DNA of 64,000 bases, taken from assembly GCA_033856175.1 (NCBI GenBank), contig JAWVFK010000020.1, forward strand, positions 62,001 to 126,000, given 5' to 3'. Of this stretch, positions 25,781 to 35,100 are shown in pieces (position 1 is the first letter of the stretch; every line of letters begins with the position of its first letter). The position numbers and the translations under genes are program-made. The notes under the pieces were generated by a model, which was given only the letters and a program-made list of their open reading frames with translations, searched no databases and was not told the DNA's origin. This stretch comes from JAWVFK01 sp033856175 (GTDB lineage: Bacteria > Actinomycetota > Thermoleophilia > Solirubrobacterales > 70-9).

Positions 25781-27283
25781 ATGGCCGATCCGCTCATCCT
25801 CCACGGGCGTCTCGTCACCTTCGACCCCGCTCGGCCCGAGATCGCCGACGGTGCTCTCTACATCGACGACGACGGCATGATCGCCGGCGTCAAGAAGGCC
25901 ACCGACGCAGCCCCGCCCGGCTTCGCCAGCGCTCGTCGGGTTCACACCCGCGGCAACGTCTATCCGGGCCTGATCGACCTTCACAACCACATCGCCTACA
26001 ACATCCTGCCGCTCTGGTCGCCACCGGGCCGCAGCGAGCCCTATACCTCCCGCTATCAGTGGCCAGGAGACTCGAGCTACGAGGGCTGGATCTCCGACCC
26101 CGCCAACGCGCTTGGCGCCCTCGCCGGCAAAGCCCACCTCAAGTACGTCGAGACAAAAGCCGCGGTTGGCGGTGTCACGGCTATCCAGGGCTCGGCCAAG
26201 ATGGCCTATCCCTACGAGGGCTGGCTCGTCCGCAACATCGAGAACGAGACCTTCAAGACCGGCAAGAAGACCGTCTACCAGTCGGCGCTGCCGCTCCAGA
26301 AAGAGGCGGACTACGCGCGTGATCGTGAGCGGATGAAAGCCGGCGCGGCGTTCATCTACCACGTCTCCGAGGGCACCGACCCAAAGCTGGTCGCCGAGTA
26401 CGACAAGCTCCGCGACGAGGACTGCCTGGCGCCGCGGTTCTGCGGCATTCACTGCACGGCACTGCAGGCGCCCAACTACAACGAGTGGCACGCCCGAGGC
26501 GGCTCTGTCGTCTGGTCGCCGTTCTCGAACCTCTGGCTGTATCGTCGCACGACCGACGTCGCCGCTGCCAAGGCGGCCGGGATGCGGATCTGCCTCGGTG
26601 CCGACTGGGCACCGTCGGGATCGAAGAACCTGCTCGGCGAGCTAAAGGTCGCCGACATGTGGAACCGCGACCATCTCGGCCGGGTCTTCTCCGATGAGGA
26701 GCTCTGCGCGATGACGACCCGAAACCCGGCGGCTGCTCTCGGCTGGGACGACCGTATCGGCAGGCTCGAGGAGGGACTCCACGCGGATGTCGTCGTCACC
26801 AACGACCGCGGCGGCAACGCGTATCGCAACCTGATCGAGTCACGAGAACGTGACATCGAGCTCGTCGCGATCAACGGCCAGCCCTTCTACGGCACCACCG
26901 ACCTGATGAGCGCCGCCGGCGCCGCCGGCGCCGAGCCGATCCGGGTTGGACGTCTGTGGCGCAAGGTCGCCCTCGTCTACCCGGGCGTCCCCGACGCTGA
27001 CATGACCTGGAAGCAGGTTCTCGCCGACATTGCCGAGGCGACCGCCGACCCCATCGCTCGCTACCTCAGGATCGAGCATCTGCACGAGGTCGGCAAGCCG
27101 CCGCCCTGGTTGAAGACCGACAAGCTCTGGGACAACCCGGACATCACCCACAAGGAGGTGGACGTCACCGTTCGTATTCCTCCGCTCGACCCGCTCTTTC
27201 ACGACCGCTCGTACTTCGAGGCGATCGCCAAGAGCCCAATCCACGGTGGCCTGCTCGACAGGCTGCACGAGTATTACGTCTGA
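25781..27283 (+). CDS. Amidohydrolase (TrzN/SAH deaminase-like)
   Basis: A 500-residue metal-dependent hydrolase. PGLIDLHNHIAYN carries the HxH metal pair (about residues 68-70); later ligands are FIYHVSEGTD, FCGIHCTAL and LGADWAPSGSKNLLGELK with the catalytic Asp. VVWSPFSNLWLY and the C-terminal DVVVTNDRG are typical of the aminohydrolase group that removes amino groups or halides from rings (SAH/cytosine deaminases, TrzN). The substrate is unknown. It is flanked without gaps by a phosphoesterase and a DNA-glycosylase-fold protein. Confidence 0.87.
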   Translation: MADPLILHGRLVTFDPARPEIADGALYIDDDGMIAGVKKATDAAPPGFASARRVHTRGNVYPGLIDLHNHIAYNILPLWSPPGRSEPYTSRYQWPGDSSYEGWISDPANALGALAGKAHLKYVETKAAVGGVTAIQGSAKMAYPYEGWLVRNIENETFKTGKKTVYQSALPLQKEADYARDRERMKAGAAFIYHVSEGTDPKLVAEYDKLRDEDCLAPRFCGIHCTALQAPNYNEWHARGGSVVWSPFSNLWLYRRTTDVAAAKAAGMRICLGADWAPSGSKNLLGELKVADMWNRDHLGRVFSDEELCAMTTRNPAAALGWDDRIGRLEEGLHADVVVTNDRGGNAYRNLIESRERDIELVAINGQPFYGTTDLMSAAGAAGAEPIRVGRLWRKVALVYPGVPDADMTWKQVLADIAEATADPIARYLRIEHLHEVGKPPPWLKTDKLWDNPDITHKEVDVTVRIPPLDPLFHDRSYFEAIAKSPIHGGLLDRLHEYYV

Positions 27284-27298
27284 GCGGGTGAGGCCGAG

Positions 27299-28123
27299 TT
27301 GACCGCGCATCCCTTCGACCCCGGCCCGGTCAGCGAGCCGTTCGCCTCGCTCGCCAAGGCGTATCCCGGATCCGATGTCTATCCGGCGGCCTCCTTCCGC
27401 CTCGAGTGGGGGCCGATCTTCCATCGCGGCCGCCTCGACGGCAGCGCAAAGGTGCTCGTCATCGGCCAAGACCCCGCGGCCTCGGAGGCGATCACGAGGC
27501 GAATCCTCGTCGGCGAGGCGGGCCACCGTGTCCAGGGCTTTCTCGCCAAGCTGGGCGTCAGGCACAGCTACGTGATGGTCAACACATTCCTCTACAGCGT
27601 CTATGGCCAACAGAGCGGCGAGCGACACATCGAGGACCCGCAGATCGCTGCCTATCGAAACAAATGGCTGGATGGGCTATTGAGCGCCAGCGGAGTCGAG
27701 GTTGTCATCGCCCTCGGTCATCTCGCCGACCGCGCCTTCGCTGGCTGGCGGGCTCGTGCGCCCGACCGCGCTGTCGAGCTTGCCTACGCACACGTAACGC
27801 ACCCCACCCAGCCCGAGAGCAGCTCGGGGGGAAATGCGACGAAGCTCGCCGCGGCGACGACGAAGATGCTCGCCGACTGGAACCAGGCGCTGGAGCATCT
27901 GCGCCCAAAGTTGAAGCATCCCGACGTTCGGTTTGGCCCTAACCCCTACGGCAGCGCCTTCAAGAGCGGCGAGCGCCTGGAGATCCCCGAGGGCGACCTT
28001 CCGCCCGGCCTGCCCGCCTGGATGCGCTCGCCGAACGCTTGGGCGCAGCGCAGCGGCCCCGATGCGGGCACCAAGCGGGCGACGATCACCGTCGCCATGC
28101 CACCTCCCTGGCCGTGGAGCTAG
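27299..28123 (+). CDS. Uracil-DNA glycosylase superfamily protein
   Basis: A 274-residue protein with a TTG start 15 bases after the amidohydrolase. VLVIGQDPAASE (about residues 57-68) matches the GQDPxxx water-activating motif, and THPTQPES (about 166-173) takes the place of the HPSP DNA-intercalating motif, with ALGHLA between them. A 60-residue C-terminal extension is unusual. The missing His in the second motif leaves true glycosylase activity open. It belongs to a compact run with the two enzymes upstream and a small membrane protein downstream. Confidence 0.8.
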   Translation: MTAHPFDPGPVSEPFASLAKAYPGSDVYPAASFRLEWGPIFHRGRLDGSAKVLVIGQDPAASEAITRRILVGEAGHRVQGFLAKLGVRHSYVMVNTFLYSVYGQQSGERHIEDPQIAAYRNKWLDGLLSASGVEVVIALGHLADRAFAGWRARAPDRAVELAYAHVTHPTQPESSSGGNATKLAAATTKMLADWNQALEHLRPKLKHPDVRFGPNPYGSAFKSGERLEIPEGDLPPGLPAWMRSPNAWAQRSGPDAGTKRATITVAMPPPWPWS

Positions 28124-28195
28124 GCGATGGCAGAACCAGCCGATAAAGCAACAGAGGCGTGGTTGTTTGACCTGCCTCCCGAACCAAGGAGAGTC

Positions 28196-28498
28196 ATGCC
28201 CGATCCAGCCCAGACACAGCCAAGCCCGGGTGAGTCCGGTACTGGCGAAGGGTCGCTGCGCGGGTCCTTCATCGCGATGATCACGCCGGTGGCGGCGCTC
28301 GCCGCAGCGTGGGTGGCCGGTGAGGCGACGAAGATCATGCCCGGGATCAATCTCGACCCAGGTCAGATCGTCGCCTTCATGATCGCCGTCGTCGGCGCTG
28401 TGATCTCAGCGAGCCTGAAGTGGCTTCAGGGCTGGCAGCTTCATGAGCAGCGCGTTTCGGAGAATCTGGCGGCGCCCGTGAAGCCGGACACCAACTAA
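28196..28498 (+). CDS. Small holin-like membrane protein
   Basis: 100 residues from ATG 28196, which follows AAGGAGAG; an ATG at 28127 in the same frame would give 123. Two hydrophobic segments (about residues 20-42 and 55-75) flanked by polar ends, like small phage holins, but no family can be named and there are no other phage genes nearby. It follows the glycosylase-fold gene closely. Confidence 0.65.
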   Translation: MPDPAQTQPSPGESGTGEGSLRGSFIAMITPVAALAAAWVAGEATKIMPGINLDPGQIVAFMIAVVGAVISASLKWLQGWQLHEQRVSENLAAPVKPDTN

Positions 28499-28561
28499 CA
28501 ACGGCGATCGCTGCATGCGGCGCTTAGGCCGCGCAGGTCTACGGCGGCGAGAGCGCCGACG

Positions 28562-29239
28562 CTAGAACGGATACCCGGTCTGGCAGTTGAACTGCCGCCG
28601 GATGGCGGGGACTGTGCATTCCTCGCCGGGAGTGACCTTGTAGCGCTCGCGCAGGCGCGCCAGCTTGGCGGCGGCCTTGCGCTTCTGCGCGGCGATCTTG
28701 CGGGCCCGGTCGCGCTTTGCCTTTGCCAGCGCCGCCAGGTACTTCTCGTGGGCACGTCGGCGCGCCTCGAGGTAGCGCTGCCGGGCCCGCTCGCGGGCCC
28801 GCTTGCGGGCGAGCACCTGAGCCTTGTCGAGGTCATGCTGGCTGCCGATGTAGGCCGTCTGCATGTCCTCGCCGAGCGTGTATGCGCGGCTGGAAAGCGG
28901 GGTGAACTCCTCGTAGGAGGCAAGCGAAGGCTGGCCGTCGGTCCAGGAGCTGCCGGAGTACGGGACCTGGCCGAACCTGTTCGAGGTCGACGACTTGGAG
29001 CTGCCGCCGCCGTCGAGGCTGCTGATGACCACCACGGCGATGACGATCAGGGCGATTGCGGCGCCTACGGCCGCGGCAATGCCGAGAACCGGCTTCTCGC
29101 GGGCGAGGGCCAGCAGGTCGGCGATGCGCTTGCCCCAGCCGGGGTCGGGCGGCAGCGGCGCTGCCGGGATGCGCTCAGTCGGGCTGTCGTTGCCACCGGG
29201 CGCCCCGGCTTGCGGATCGGTCTTCGTTGCGGTGCTCAT
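28562..29239 (-). CDS. Single-pass membrane protein with basic coiled-coil outer domain
   Basis: 225 residues from ATG 29239 (minus strand). A Pro-rich cytoplasmic part (about residues 1-50), one membrane helix (about 51-74, GIAAAVGAAIALIVIAVVVI), a Ser/Gly linker, then a long Arg/Lys/Ala helix (about 130-200) and a C-terminal knot with two cysteines (EECTVPAIRRQFNC). Its promoter is one of the repeated GTCAC-N17-CGTTATT elements (29258-29287). The layout recalls the sigma-like membrane protein at 54969, which also ends in a two-cysteine knot after a basic helical stretch. Confidence 0.78.
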   Translation of the reverse strand: MSTATKTDPQAGAPGGNDSPTERIPAAPLPPDPGWGKRIADLLALAREKPVLGIAAAVGAAIALIVIAVVVISSLDGGGSSKSSTSNRFGQVPYSGSSWTDGQPSLASYEEFTPLSSRAYTLGEDMQTAYIGSQHDLDKAQVLARKRARERARQRYLEARRRAHEKYLAALAKAKRDRARKIAAQKRKAAAKLARLRERYKVTPGEECTVPAIRRQFNCQTGYPF

Positions 29240-29257
29240 AGATTGGATCCCCAAGAT

Positions 29258-29287
29258 TAATAACGCACGAGGCGCCTTCTTCGTGAC
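29258..29287 (-). promoter_or_regulatory. Repeated ECF-type promoter, copy f
   Basis: On the minus strand GTCAC (29287-29283), a 17-base spacer, CGTTATTA (29265-29258). The start codon of the membrane protein lies about 20 bases further. It matches the other copies at every conserved position except the last base of the -10 block. Confidence 0.78.
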
Positions 29288-29391
29288 GGTTAACTCAGCC
29301 GCAACGGCTGCGGGTTTGGCTTCGCTCCGATGGGGCACCCGGTAGATTGGCCCGGCGGCCAGTACCGTGGACGCCGGTCAAGGAGAGACCG

Positions 29392-29616
29392 ATGCTCACG
29401 GAAAGTCCACAAGCCAGACCCGGGCGGCGGCGTTTGCCGACGAAGAAGAACCCCGATACGCATTCCCTCGAAGAGCGGCTCAGCCGGCTCGACTGGCCGA
29501 AGGCGCCCGAGGGCGTCCGTGAGCGGGTCCTCGACCAGATCATGGAGCGCTTCGGCGATGCCAAAGACGAACACGGGACCGACGAGGCGGCTCCCGCTGA
29601 CGAGCCAAGCAGCTAG
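29392..29616 (+). CDS. Small protein, RLxxxxWPxxP family (paralog A)
   Basis: 74 residues from ATG 29392 after AAGGAGAG. A basic N-terminus is followed by LEERLSRLDWPKAP and VRERVLDQIMERF (about residues 26-54) and an acidic tail. The central motif recurs in the proteins at 31718 and 50857 with the same spacing. No family name is known to me; such short helices after a Pro pair occur in cytoplasmic tails of some anti-sigma proteins. It is divergent from a gene with the repeated promoter. Confidence 0.65.
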   Translation: MLTESPQARPGRRRLPTKKNPDTHSLEERLSRLDWPKAPEGVRERVLDQIMERFGDAKDEHGTDEAAPADEPSS

Positions 29617-29658
29617 CGCCGTTCCCCGATCCCCCGCCGGGTACTAGGCTTCCCAGCA

Positions 29659-30165
29659 ATGAAGCTCAGCGACCTCAGCAGGGCGCAGCGCATCATCCTC
29701 GGCGCGGCCGCCCTGCTTCTCCTCTTCCTCTTTCTGCCCTGGTTTGGCACCAAGGACGAGCGGACGCCGAACGGCATCCTGCTGCCGGCTCGCCACGTCA
29801 CGATCGATGTGCTGCATCCCTCTGTTGGAGCGCTGGGTTGGGTGCTGCTCCTCATCGCCCTCGCTTCGATCGCCGCCGTAATCGTGGCGATCCGCCGGCG
29901 CGACCCGGGGTTCACCGCAGCGGCCAGCCTGCTCACCGCCGGGATCGCCACCATTGCGACCTTCTGGATCCTCTACCGGACGATCGTCCCCCTGCACTCG
30001 ACCTCGATCCGCTTCGGCATCATCCTCGGCTTGCTCGCGGCCATTGCGCTTACCGCCGGCGCTCTCCTCTGGATCGAGGAAGAGGGCCAGCGGGTCAGCA
30101 CGGCTCGCAGGCGTGTCGGCGAGGCGCTCGCAAGCGCCCGTTCGACGCCCCGCAACTACGACTGA
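29659..30165 (+). CDS. Four-helix integral membrane protein
   Basis: 168 residues, with membrane segments at about 12-30, 57-77, 85-105 and 115-137, and a basic cytoplasmic C-terminus. FLFLPWFG in helix one is common in uncharacterised actinobacterial membrane proteins. TAGGCT eight bases before the ATG suggests leaderless transcription. Function unknown; it is convergent with the lipoprotein gene at 30202. Confidence 0.7.
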   Translation: MKLSDLSRAQRIILGAAALLLLFLFLPWFGTKDERTPNGILLPARHVTIDVLHPSVGALGWVLLLIALASIAAVIVAIRRRDPGFTAAASLLTAGIATIATFWILYRTIVPLHSTSIRFGIILGLLAAIALTAGALLWIEEEGQRVSTARRRVGEALASARSTPRNYD

Positions 30166-30201
30166 CCGCGGAGCGCCGCCGCCGGCCCGGCGCCTTCGGC
30201 G

Positions 30202-31341
30202 CTACTTCTGCGGTGCCAACAGCGCATCGATCTGCGCGAACAACGGTGAGGAGATGCTGCGGGGGTCGCCCATGACGAACCCCTGGTTGCCCTTCGGGTT
30301 CTTCAGCCGGGCGAGGTAGCTGCGAACCGTGCCGGGCAGGCTCGCCGAGTTGTCGATCAGCAGCATCGCCGCGCGCGGTCCGGATCCGGCGAGGTTGATC
30401 GCGCCGCTGGCGTCGCCGAGGTTCTGGCGGTTGACGAACGAGACGTTGGCCGCCCCCTTCTTCAGGCCCCAGCCAAAGCCGGTCTTCGAGTCCTTGTACT
30501 CGGCCAGGTGGACCGCCGTATCGGCGGCGTCGATCCCGGCGATCCGCTTGACCGTCCCGTACTTGCCCAGCTCGCTCTCGACGCTCGTCGAGATCACCGA
30601 CTTCGGGCCGATCAGGTAGATCGCCGGCTTGTCGATCCGCAGCTTCTGGCGCTGGACCAGCAGCGCCTTGGTGTCGGCGGGAACCGAGTTGCGGTCGACG
30701 AAGGTCAGGGTGTCGCCGCTGAAGGCGCTCCAGGCCGCCGCCGGTAGGCCGTACTCGTCAGCCGTCTGCGAGACGATGACGATGTTGTTCGAGTAGCGCT
30801 GTGCCCAGCCGCCGCGGTACGGCACGAGATCGGCGGCGAGCTTCGCCGGTGACGGTGCGCTGAGCTGGCTCAGCTTTATGTTCTGGCGTTGCAATGCCGC
30901 GACGACCTCCTCGCCGCCGCTGCCGAGGATCAGCGTCTGCAGGCCTTGACCGCGAGGGAACCCGCCCGGGCTGTAGCGAGTGATCAGGTCCGCCGCCGCC
31001 GGCGGCAGGAAGTCCTTGCCGGTTGGCAGCAGCGCTCCCCCGATCGGCTTGCCGACGAACTGGGCGCCCAGCGCCCCTCGCCGCCAGTCATCGCCCGGAT
31101 AGAGGATCCATCCCGTTGGGCTGGCCTGTCCCGGCGGGTACGCGGCGAGGATCGCGGCGGCGGCGACATCGGTCGTCGAGATGCCCGGGACCCTGGCGAC
31201 GTTCTCGCCAAACTCGGGCGAGCCCGGCTCCGCGTTCCCCCCCGGGACGATCGGCGTCTGCTTGTGGCCGCCCCCGCCGCCACAGCCGGCGATCGCGATC
31301 GCGACGAGCAGCACGAGCGCTGTCCGGAATCTCGCCTTCAT
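30202..31341 (-). CDS. Lipoprotein with cell-wall-binding repeat 2-like modules
   Basis: 379 residues with a lipoprotein signal (VLLVAIAIAGCGGGG). Segments such as YSNNIVIVSQTADEYGLPAA and YLIGPKSVISTSVESELGKY followed by VKRIAGIDAADTAVHLAEY have the alternating pattern of CWB2 (PF04122) repeats, which attach proteins to anionic wall polymers. About three repeats can be traced. It lies 13 bases after a small HEAT-like gene, likely in the same transcript. Confidence 0.75.
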   Translation of the reverse strand: MKARFRTALVLLVAIAIAGCGGGGGHKQTPIVPGGNAEPGSPEFGENVARVPGISTTDVAAAAILAAYPPGQASPTGWILYPGDDWRRGALGAQFVGKPIGGALLPTGKDFLPPAAADLITRYSPGGFPRGQGLQTLILGSGGEEVVAALQRQNIKLSQLSAPSPAKLAADLVPYRGGWAQRYSNNIVIVSQTADEYGLPAAAWSAFSGDTLTFVDRNSVPADTKALLVQRQKLRIDKPAIYLIGPKSVISTSVESELGKYGTVKRIAGIDAADTAVHLAEYKDSKTGFGWGLKKGAANVSFVNRQNLGDASGAINLAGSGPRAAMLLIDNSASLPGTVRSYLARLKNPKGNQGFVMGDPRSISSPLFAQIDALLAPQK

Positions 31342-31354
31342 TGCCAGGGCTCCT

Positions 31355-31600
31355 TCAGCCCGAGCTCTGCGAGCCGCTGCTCACCTGGCTGGCGACGGCG
31401 GCTTGCTGGATCCCGGCAAGTGCCTGCTCGGCGGCCTCGCGCACGGTCGCGTCGGAATCGTTCAGCGACATCCGCAGCGCACCGAGAGCGCGCACGTCTC
31501 CGGCGTGGGCCGCTCGCGAAAGGCCCCAGATCGCCGAGCAGCGCTTTGCCGGCAGCGCGTCTGCCACCTGTCTGAGGTGTTCTTCCGCTGACCGGCCCAT
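31355..31600 (-). CDS. Small HEAT-repeat-like protein
   Basis: 81 residues from ATG 31600 (minus strand). LPAKRCSAIWGLSRAAHAGDVRALGALRMS and LNDSDATVREAAEQALAGI (written here in two parts) form one or two HEAT helices. A weaker copy of the repeated promoter (31608-31637) would start transcription next to this ATG. An overlapping frame (31338-31688) has no recognisable content. It is probably co-transcribed with the lipoprotein downstream. Confidence 0.5.
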   Translation of the reverse strand: MGRSAEEHLRQVADALPAKRCSAIWGLSRAAHAGDVRALGALRMSLNDSDATVREAAEQALAGIQQAAVASQVSSGSQSSG

Positions 31601-31607
31601 CCTTGAC

Positions 31608-31637
31608 AAAGAACGCAGAACCACGGCGATCCGTGAC
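31608..31637 (-). promoter_or_regulatory. Weaker copy of the repeated ECF-type promoter, copy g
   Basis: On the minus strand GTCAC (31637-31633), 17 bases, CGTTCTTT (31615-31608). The -35 block and spacing are exact; the -10 block differs at two of eight bases. It precedes the small HEAT-like gene. Confidence 0.45.
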
Positions 31638-31717
31638 GGTCGGTTCGCGCAGGCCCCCGGCGCTGCGGAGAAATTTTTCGTGATCCATCTCGCCGGGGAC
31701 ATTAATATGGCGAGCCG

Positions 31718-31939
31718 ATGACGCGCCGTTGGCGAAAGCGACGTTCCGAGATTCGCCCCGAGCGGATCGAGCAGCCGCCGAAGGAGCGGCTGCACATGTC
31801 GGCTGAGGAGCAGCTGATCCAGAGGCTGCGGACGATGCGGCTGCCGGAGCCTCCTCCGGGGGTCAAGGAGCGCAGCCTCCAGGCCTATCGCGACTGGCTG
31901 AACTCGCAGAAGAATCGCAATCCCTGGCGCGACGAGTAG
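31718..31939 (+). CDS. Small protein, RLxxxxxPxPP family (paralog B)
   Basis: 73 residues. Basic N-terminus, then LIQRLRTMRLPEPPPG and VKERSLQAYRDWL (about residues 33-61). The motif is shared with the small proteins at 29392 and 50857 (RL, then P-x-P/A-P/T, then ERxL). An ATTAAT-like -10 lies just upstream near 31701. The gene stands between two copies of the repeated promoter. Confidence 0.65.
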   Translation: MTRRWRKRRSEIRPERIEQPPKERLHMSAEEQLIQRLRTMRLPEPPPGVKERSLQAYRDWLNSQKNRNPWRDE

Positions 31940-32015
31940 GGGGACGCCGGCGGCAAACGAATAGCGCCGCTCGGATCGACCGAGCGGCCCAAGCCGACTC
32001 ACGACCAGAATAGGC

Positions 32016-32045
32016 GTCACGTTTTCGCGGGCTTCTGCGTTATTC
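32016..32045 (+). promoter_or_regulatory. Repeated ECF-type promoter, copy d
   Basis: GTCAC (32016-32020), 17 bases, CGTTATTC (32038-32045). It precedes the peptidoglycan hydrolase gene with a predicted leader of about 110 bases that contains no evident ribosome-binding site close to the ATG at 32164. The rest of the gap 31940-32163 holds nothing else that I can name. Confidence 0.8.
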
Positions 32046-32163
32046 GAAGTGCAGGCACCACGAACAGCGTGAATGCTTGAACGCGACGCGCCTATGGGGG
32101 GCGGGAGCGGGGGGCACACAGCGCCAGCCGAGGTCGGCCGTGCAACGCAACGGGTAATCCACG

Positions 32164-35100
32164 ATGCCAGCCAACGCAGCCAAGACAGCTACGGGGAAAT
32201 CTCTAGCCCTTGCCCTGGCGTTTTTCGTCGTCCTCGTCAGCCTCGCTCTTCACGTCGGCCTCGCCAAGGCGGGCATCACGGTCCAGGTAACCAACTGCAC
32301 CGATCCCAACCAGCCGCCCGAGAAGTGCCATACCACCACGCCGCCCAAGAATGGCGGTTCCTCTCACGGCACCGAGCTTCACCAGTACTCATTGGGCAAG
32401 TCACAGGCTCGGCAGGTTCGCGGACCGCAGGGAGACCAGCTGACGCTCGACCTGGCGCAGGAGGCCAAGAAGCAAGCGGCGGCCGCGGCGCCCCTCGTCA
32501 CCGACAAGCTGCCGAAGCGGATCAAGCGCAAGCCCGGCTCGGCCGGCGTTGGCACCGTCTCCACAAACGGCGGCTCGGCCTTCTCCGGCTTCGGCTCCGA
32601 CTTCAACTTCGTCTCCGGCGACGAGGCGCTATCGCGTTTCGCGATCCCGCCGTTCCTGCTGCCGATCTACGTCTCGGCCGGCCGCGCTTACGGAGTGCCG
32701 TGGAACGTCCTCGCCTCGATCAACCAGATCGAGACCGACTTCGGCCGCATCTCCAGCCAGGTCTCCTCCGCCGGCGCCGAGGGCTGGATGCAGTTCATGC
32801 CGGCAAGCTGGAAGACCTATGGCGTCGACGCCTCGGGCGACGGGGTCGCCGATCCCTACAACCCGGTCGACGCGATCTACGCCGCCGCCCGCTACCTGCG
32901 CGCCGCTGGCGGCGACAAGGACATTCGCAAGGCCGTCTTCGCCTACAACCATGCCGGCTGGTACGTCGACCGCGTCATGTCGACGGCCGGCATCTACGGC
33001 TCCCTGCCCTCCGGGCTCGTGGCCGAGACCGGCAGCCTGGCGTTCGGCCACTTCCCGGTCCACGGCCGCGTCCTCTACGGCGACGACTTCCGCCGGGCCG
33101 TCACCACGGGCCACAAGCCGACCGGCTTGAAGATGTTCCCGCGGACCAAGAAGGCAGCCGCGGTCGCCACCCAGGACGTCACCGTCGCCCGCATCCTCGT
33201 AGACCGGCGCATCGCCGCAGCGCTCCACCGCGGCAGCGCCCCGCGCCCGCGCCCAACCGGCGCACCGAAGCTGCTGGCGCCGCTGGCCCCTCTGGGCCCG
33301 CTCGCGAGGCTTGCTCAGCTCGCTGCCGGTGTCGACCTGCACAAGCTTCCCGCCGCCAAGCTCGTTGCCGCCCGCCTGACCGGAGCGCCGGCCTCGACCG
33401 GTCTGCTGCCCGCCGGCTATGCGCTCAGCTCGCTGCATGGAGTCGGCGTCGAGGTCACCGACCCGGCCGGCAACCACTACGTATACGAGGGCCTCGCCAA
33501 GCTCGCCGACGGAGTGCGTCCGGGCGGCAAGCTCAAGGGCGGCGCCACGATAGGCGCTCTCTCGGCAAGCCCCAAGGTGCCGCTCGTCTTCTCGGTCCGC
33601 GCCGCGAGTGGCGCCCCCGTCGATCCCCGTCCGCTCGTCGACGGCTACCGCCTCCAAGAGGTCGCCAACTACTACCACGCGGTCGCGCCGCTGGGCGGCA
33701 ATCCGTTCCTGCCCGACCAGAGCCTCAACCCGGGCGGCGCCTTCTCCGGCAGCGACCGGCAGCTGGCGAGCAAGGTCCTCAGCGACTCAGGGATCCAGAT
33801 CTACGCCTGCGGCCAACAGGACATCCAGCACGGCGACGTCGATCGACGCATCCTCGGCGCCCTGCTCTACCTCCGCCGGGCAGGAATGACGCTGACGGTC
33901 ACCTCGCTGCGCTGCGGCCACGGCTTCTACACCGCCAGCGGCAATGTCAGCGCCCACAGCTACGGCGCCGCCGTCGACATCGCCGCGTTCGACGGCCAGC
34001 CTGTCGTCGGCCACCAGGGCCCCGGCTCGCTGACCGAGCAGGCGATCAAGCTGCTGATGCAGCTCGACGGCCAGGCGCGCCCGGCGCAGCTGATCTCGCT
34101 GATGAACCTCGGTGGGCCCTCGTTCGCGCTGGCCGACCACTACGACCACCTCCACGTCGGCTACAGCTTCCAGCCCGCGCTCGGCCTCGGCCGCAGCGGC
34201 GACAGCCTCGGCAACATCCTCTTCGGCGGCTCGGGCGTCGCCAAGCCTCATGGCGGCAAGGCCGCCACCAAGGCAGCGAAGGCGCAGGCTCGCAGCCAGG
34301 AGCGGCGTCTCTCCCAGAAGCTCGGCGGGATCGCCAACCCCCGCGTCCACAAGGGAACGGGCCCCGGTTCGATCCCGATCGAGGGCGAGAAGCCCTCGGA
34401 CCGCGCCGCCGCCGCCCGCAAGCTGCACAAGGACCTCCCCTTCGAGACGGCGCCGACCTCCTCGGGCGCCCGCACCGTCGCCATCGACACGCCCGATGCA
34501 GGCGGCGGCGACGAGGCCTACGCGATCGGCATCGTCGACGGCAGCGCTCGCGGCTGGGCTCGCAAGCAGACCGTCGTCCTCGCCTTCCGCGACGGTGCCT
34601 GGCGGATCGTCGGACCGCCGCGTGACGCCCGCGGCCACATCGTCAACCCCCACTTGCGCGCACTGGCGACGGTTGCCGGTGGGCGCGGCTACGCGGTGGG
34701 CAGGCGCGGCACGATCGTTGCCCTTCGGGGTGGCGGGTCGCCGCGTCTGCTTCCTCCATCGGGCCACGCCGCTCTCCGTGACGTCGTCGTCGACGGTCCC
34801 GACTCCGGCTACGCGGTCGGCAGCGGTGGCGCCCTGATGCGGATCGCCGGTAAGCACGCCACCCGTGAGCAGGGCGCCCCCAAGTCGGTCGACTTCGAGT
34901 CGGTGACGCTCGGCGGCGGCGGCGACGTCACCGCGGTCGGCGCCAAGGCGGCCAACCAGCCCGCGGCCTACCAGCGCTCGGGAAGCTGGCAGCCGCTCAA
35001 CCTCGGCTTCAAGTTCGAGCCCGGCAGCGGCGGCACCTTGACCGCGGTGGCCGCAAGGGGCGATCAGCTCTGGGTCGCCGGCTCCTACGGCCCGGGAACC

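Noticed and set aside
28196..28498. Prophage remnant suggested by the holin-like protein
   Set aside because: No other phage gene nearby; two helices alone do not establish a holin.
32073..34625. 850-codon frame overlapping the peptidoglycan hydrolase in another phase
   Set aside because: Arg/Pro/Ala low-complexity product; the overlapping frame from 32164 has SLT and M15 motifs.
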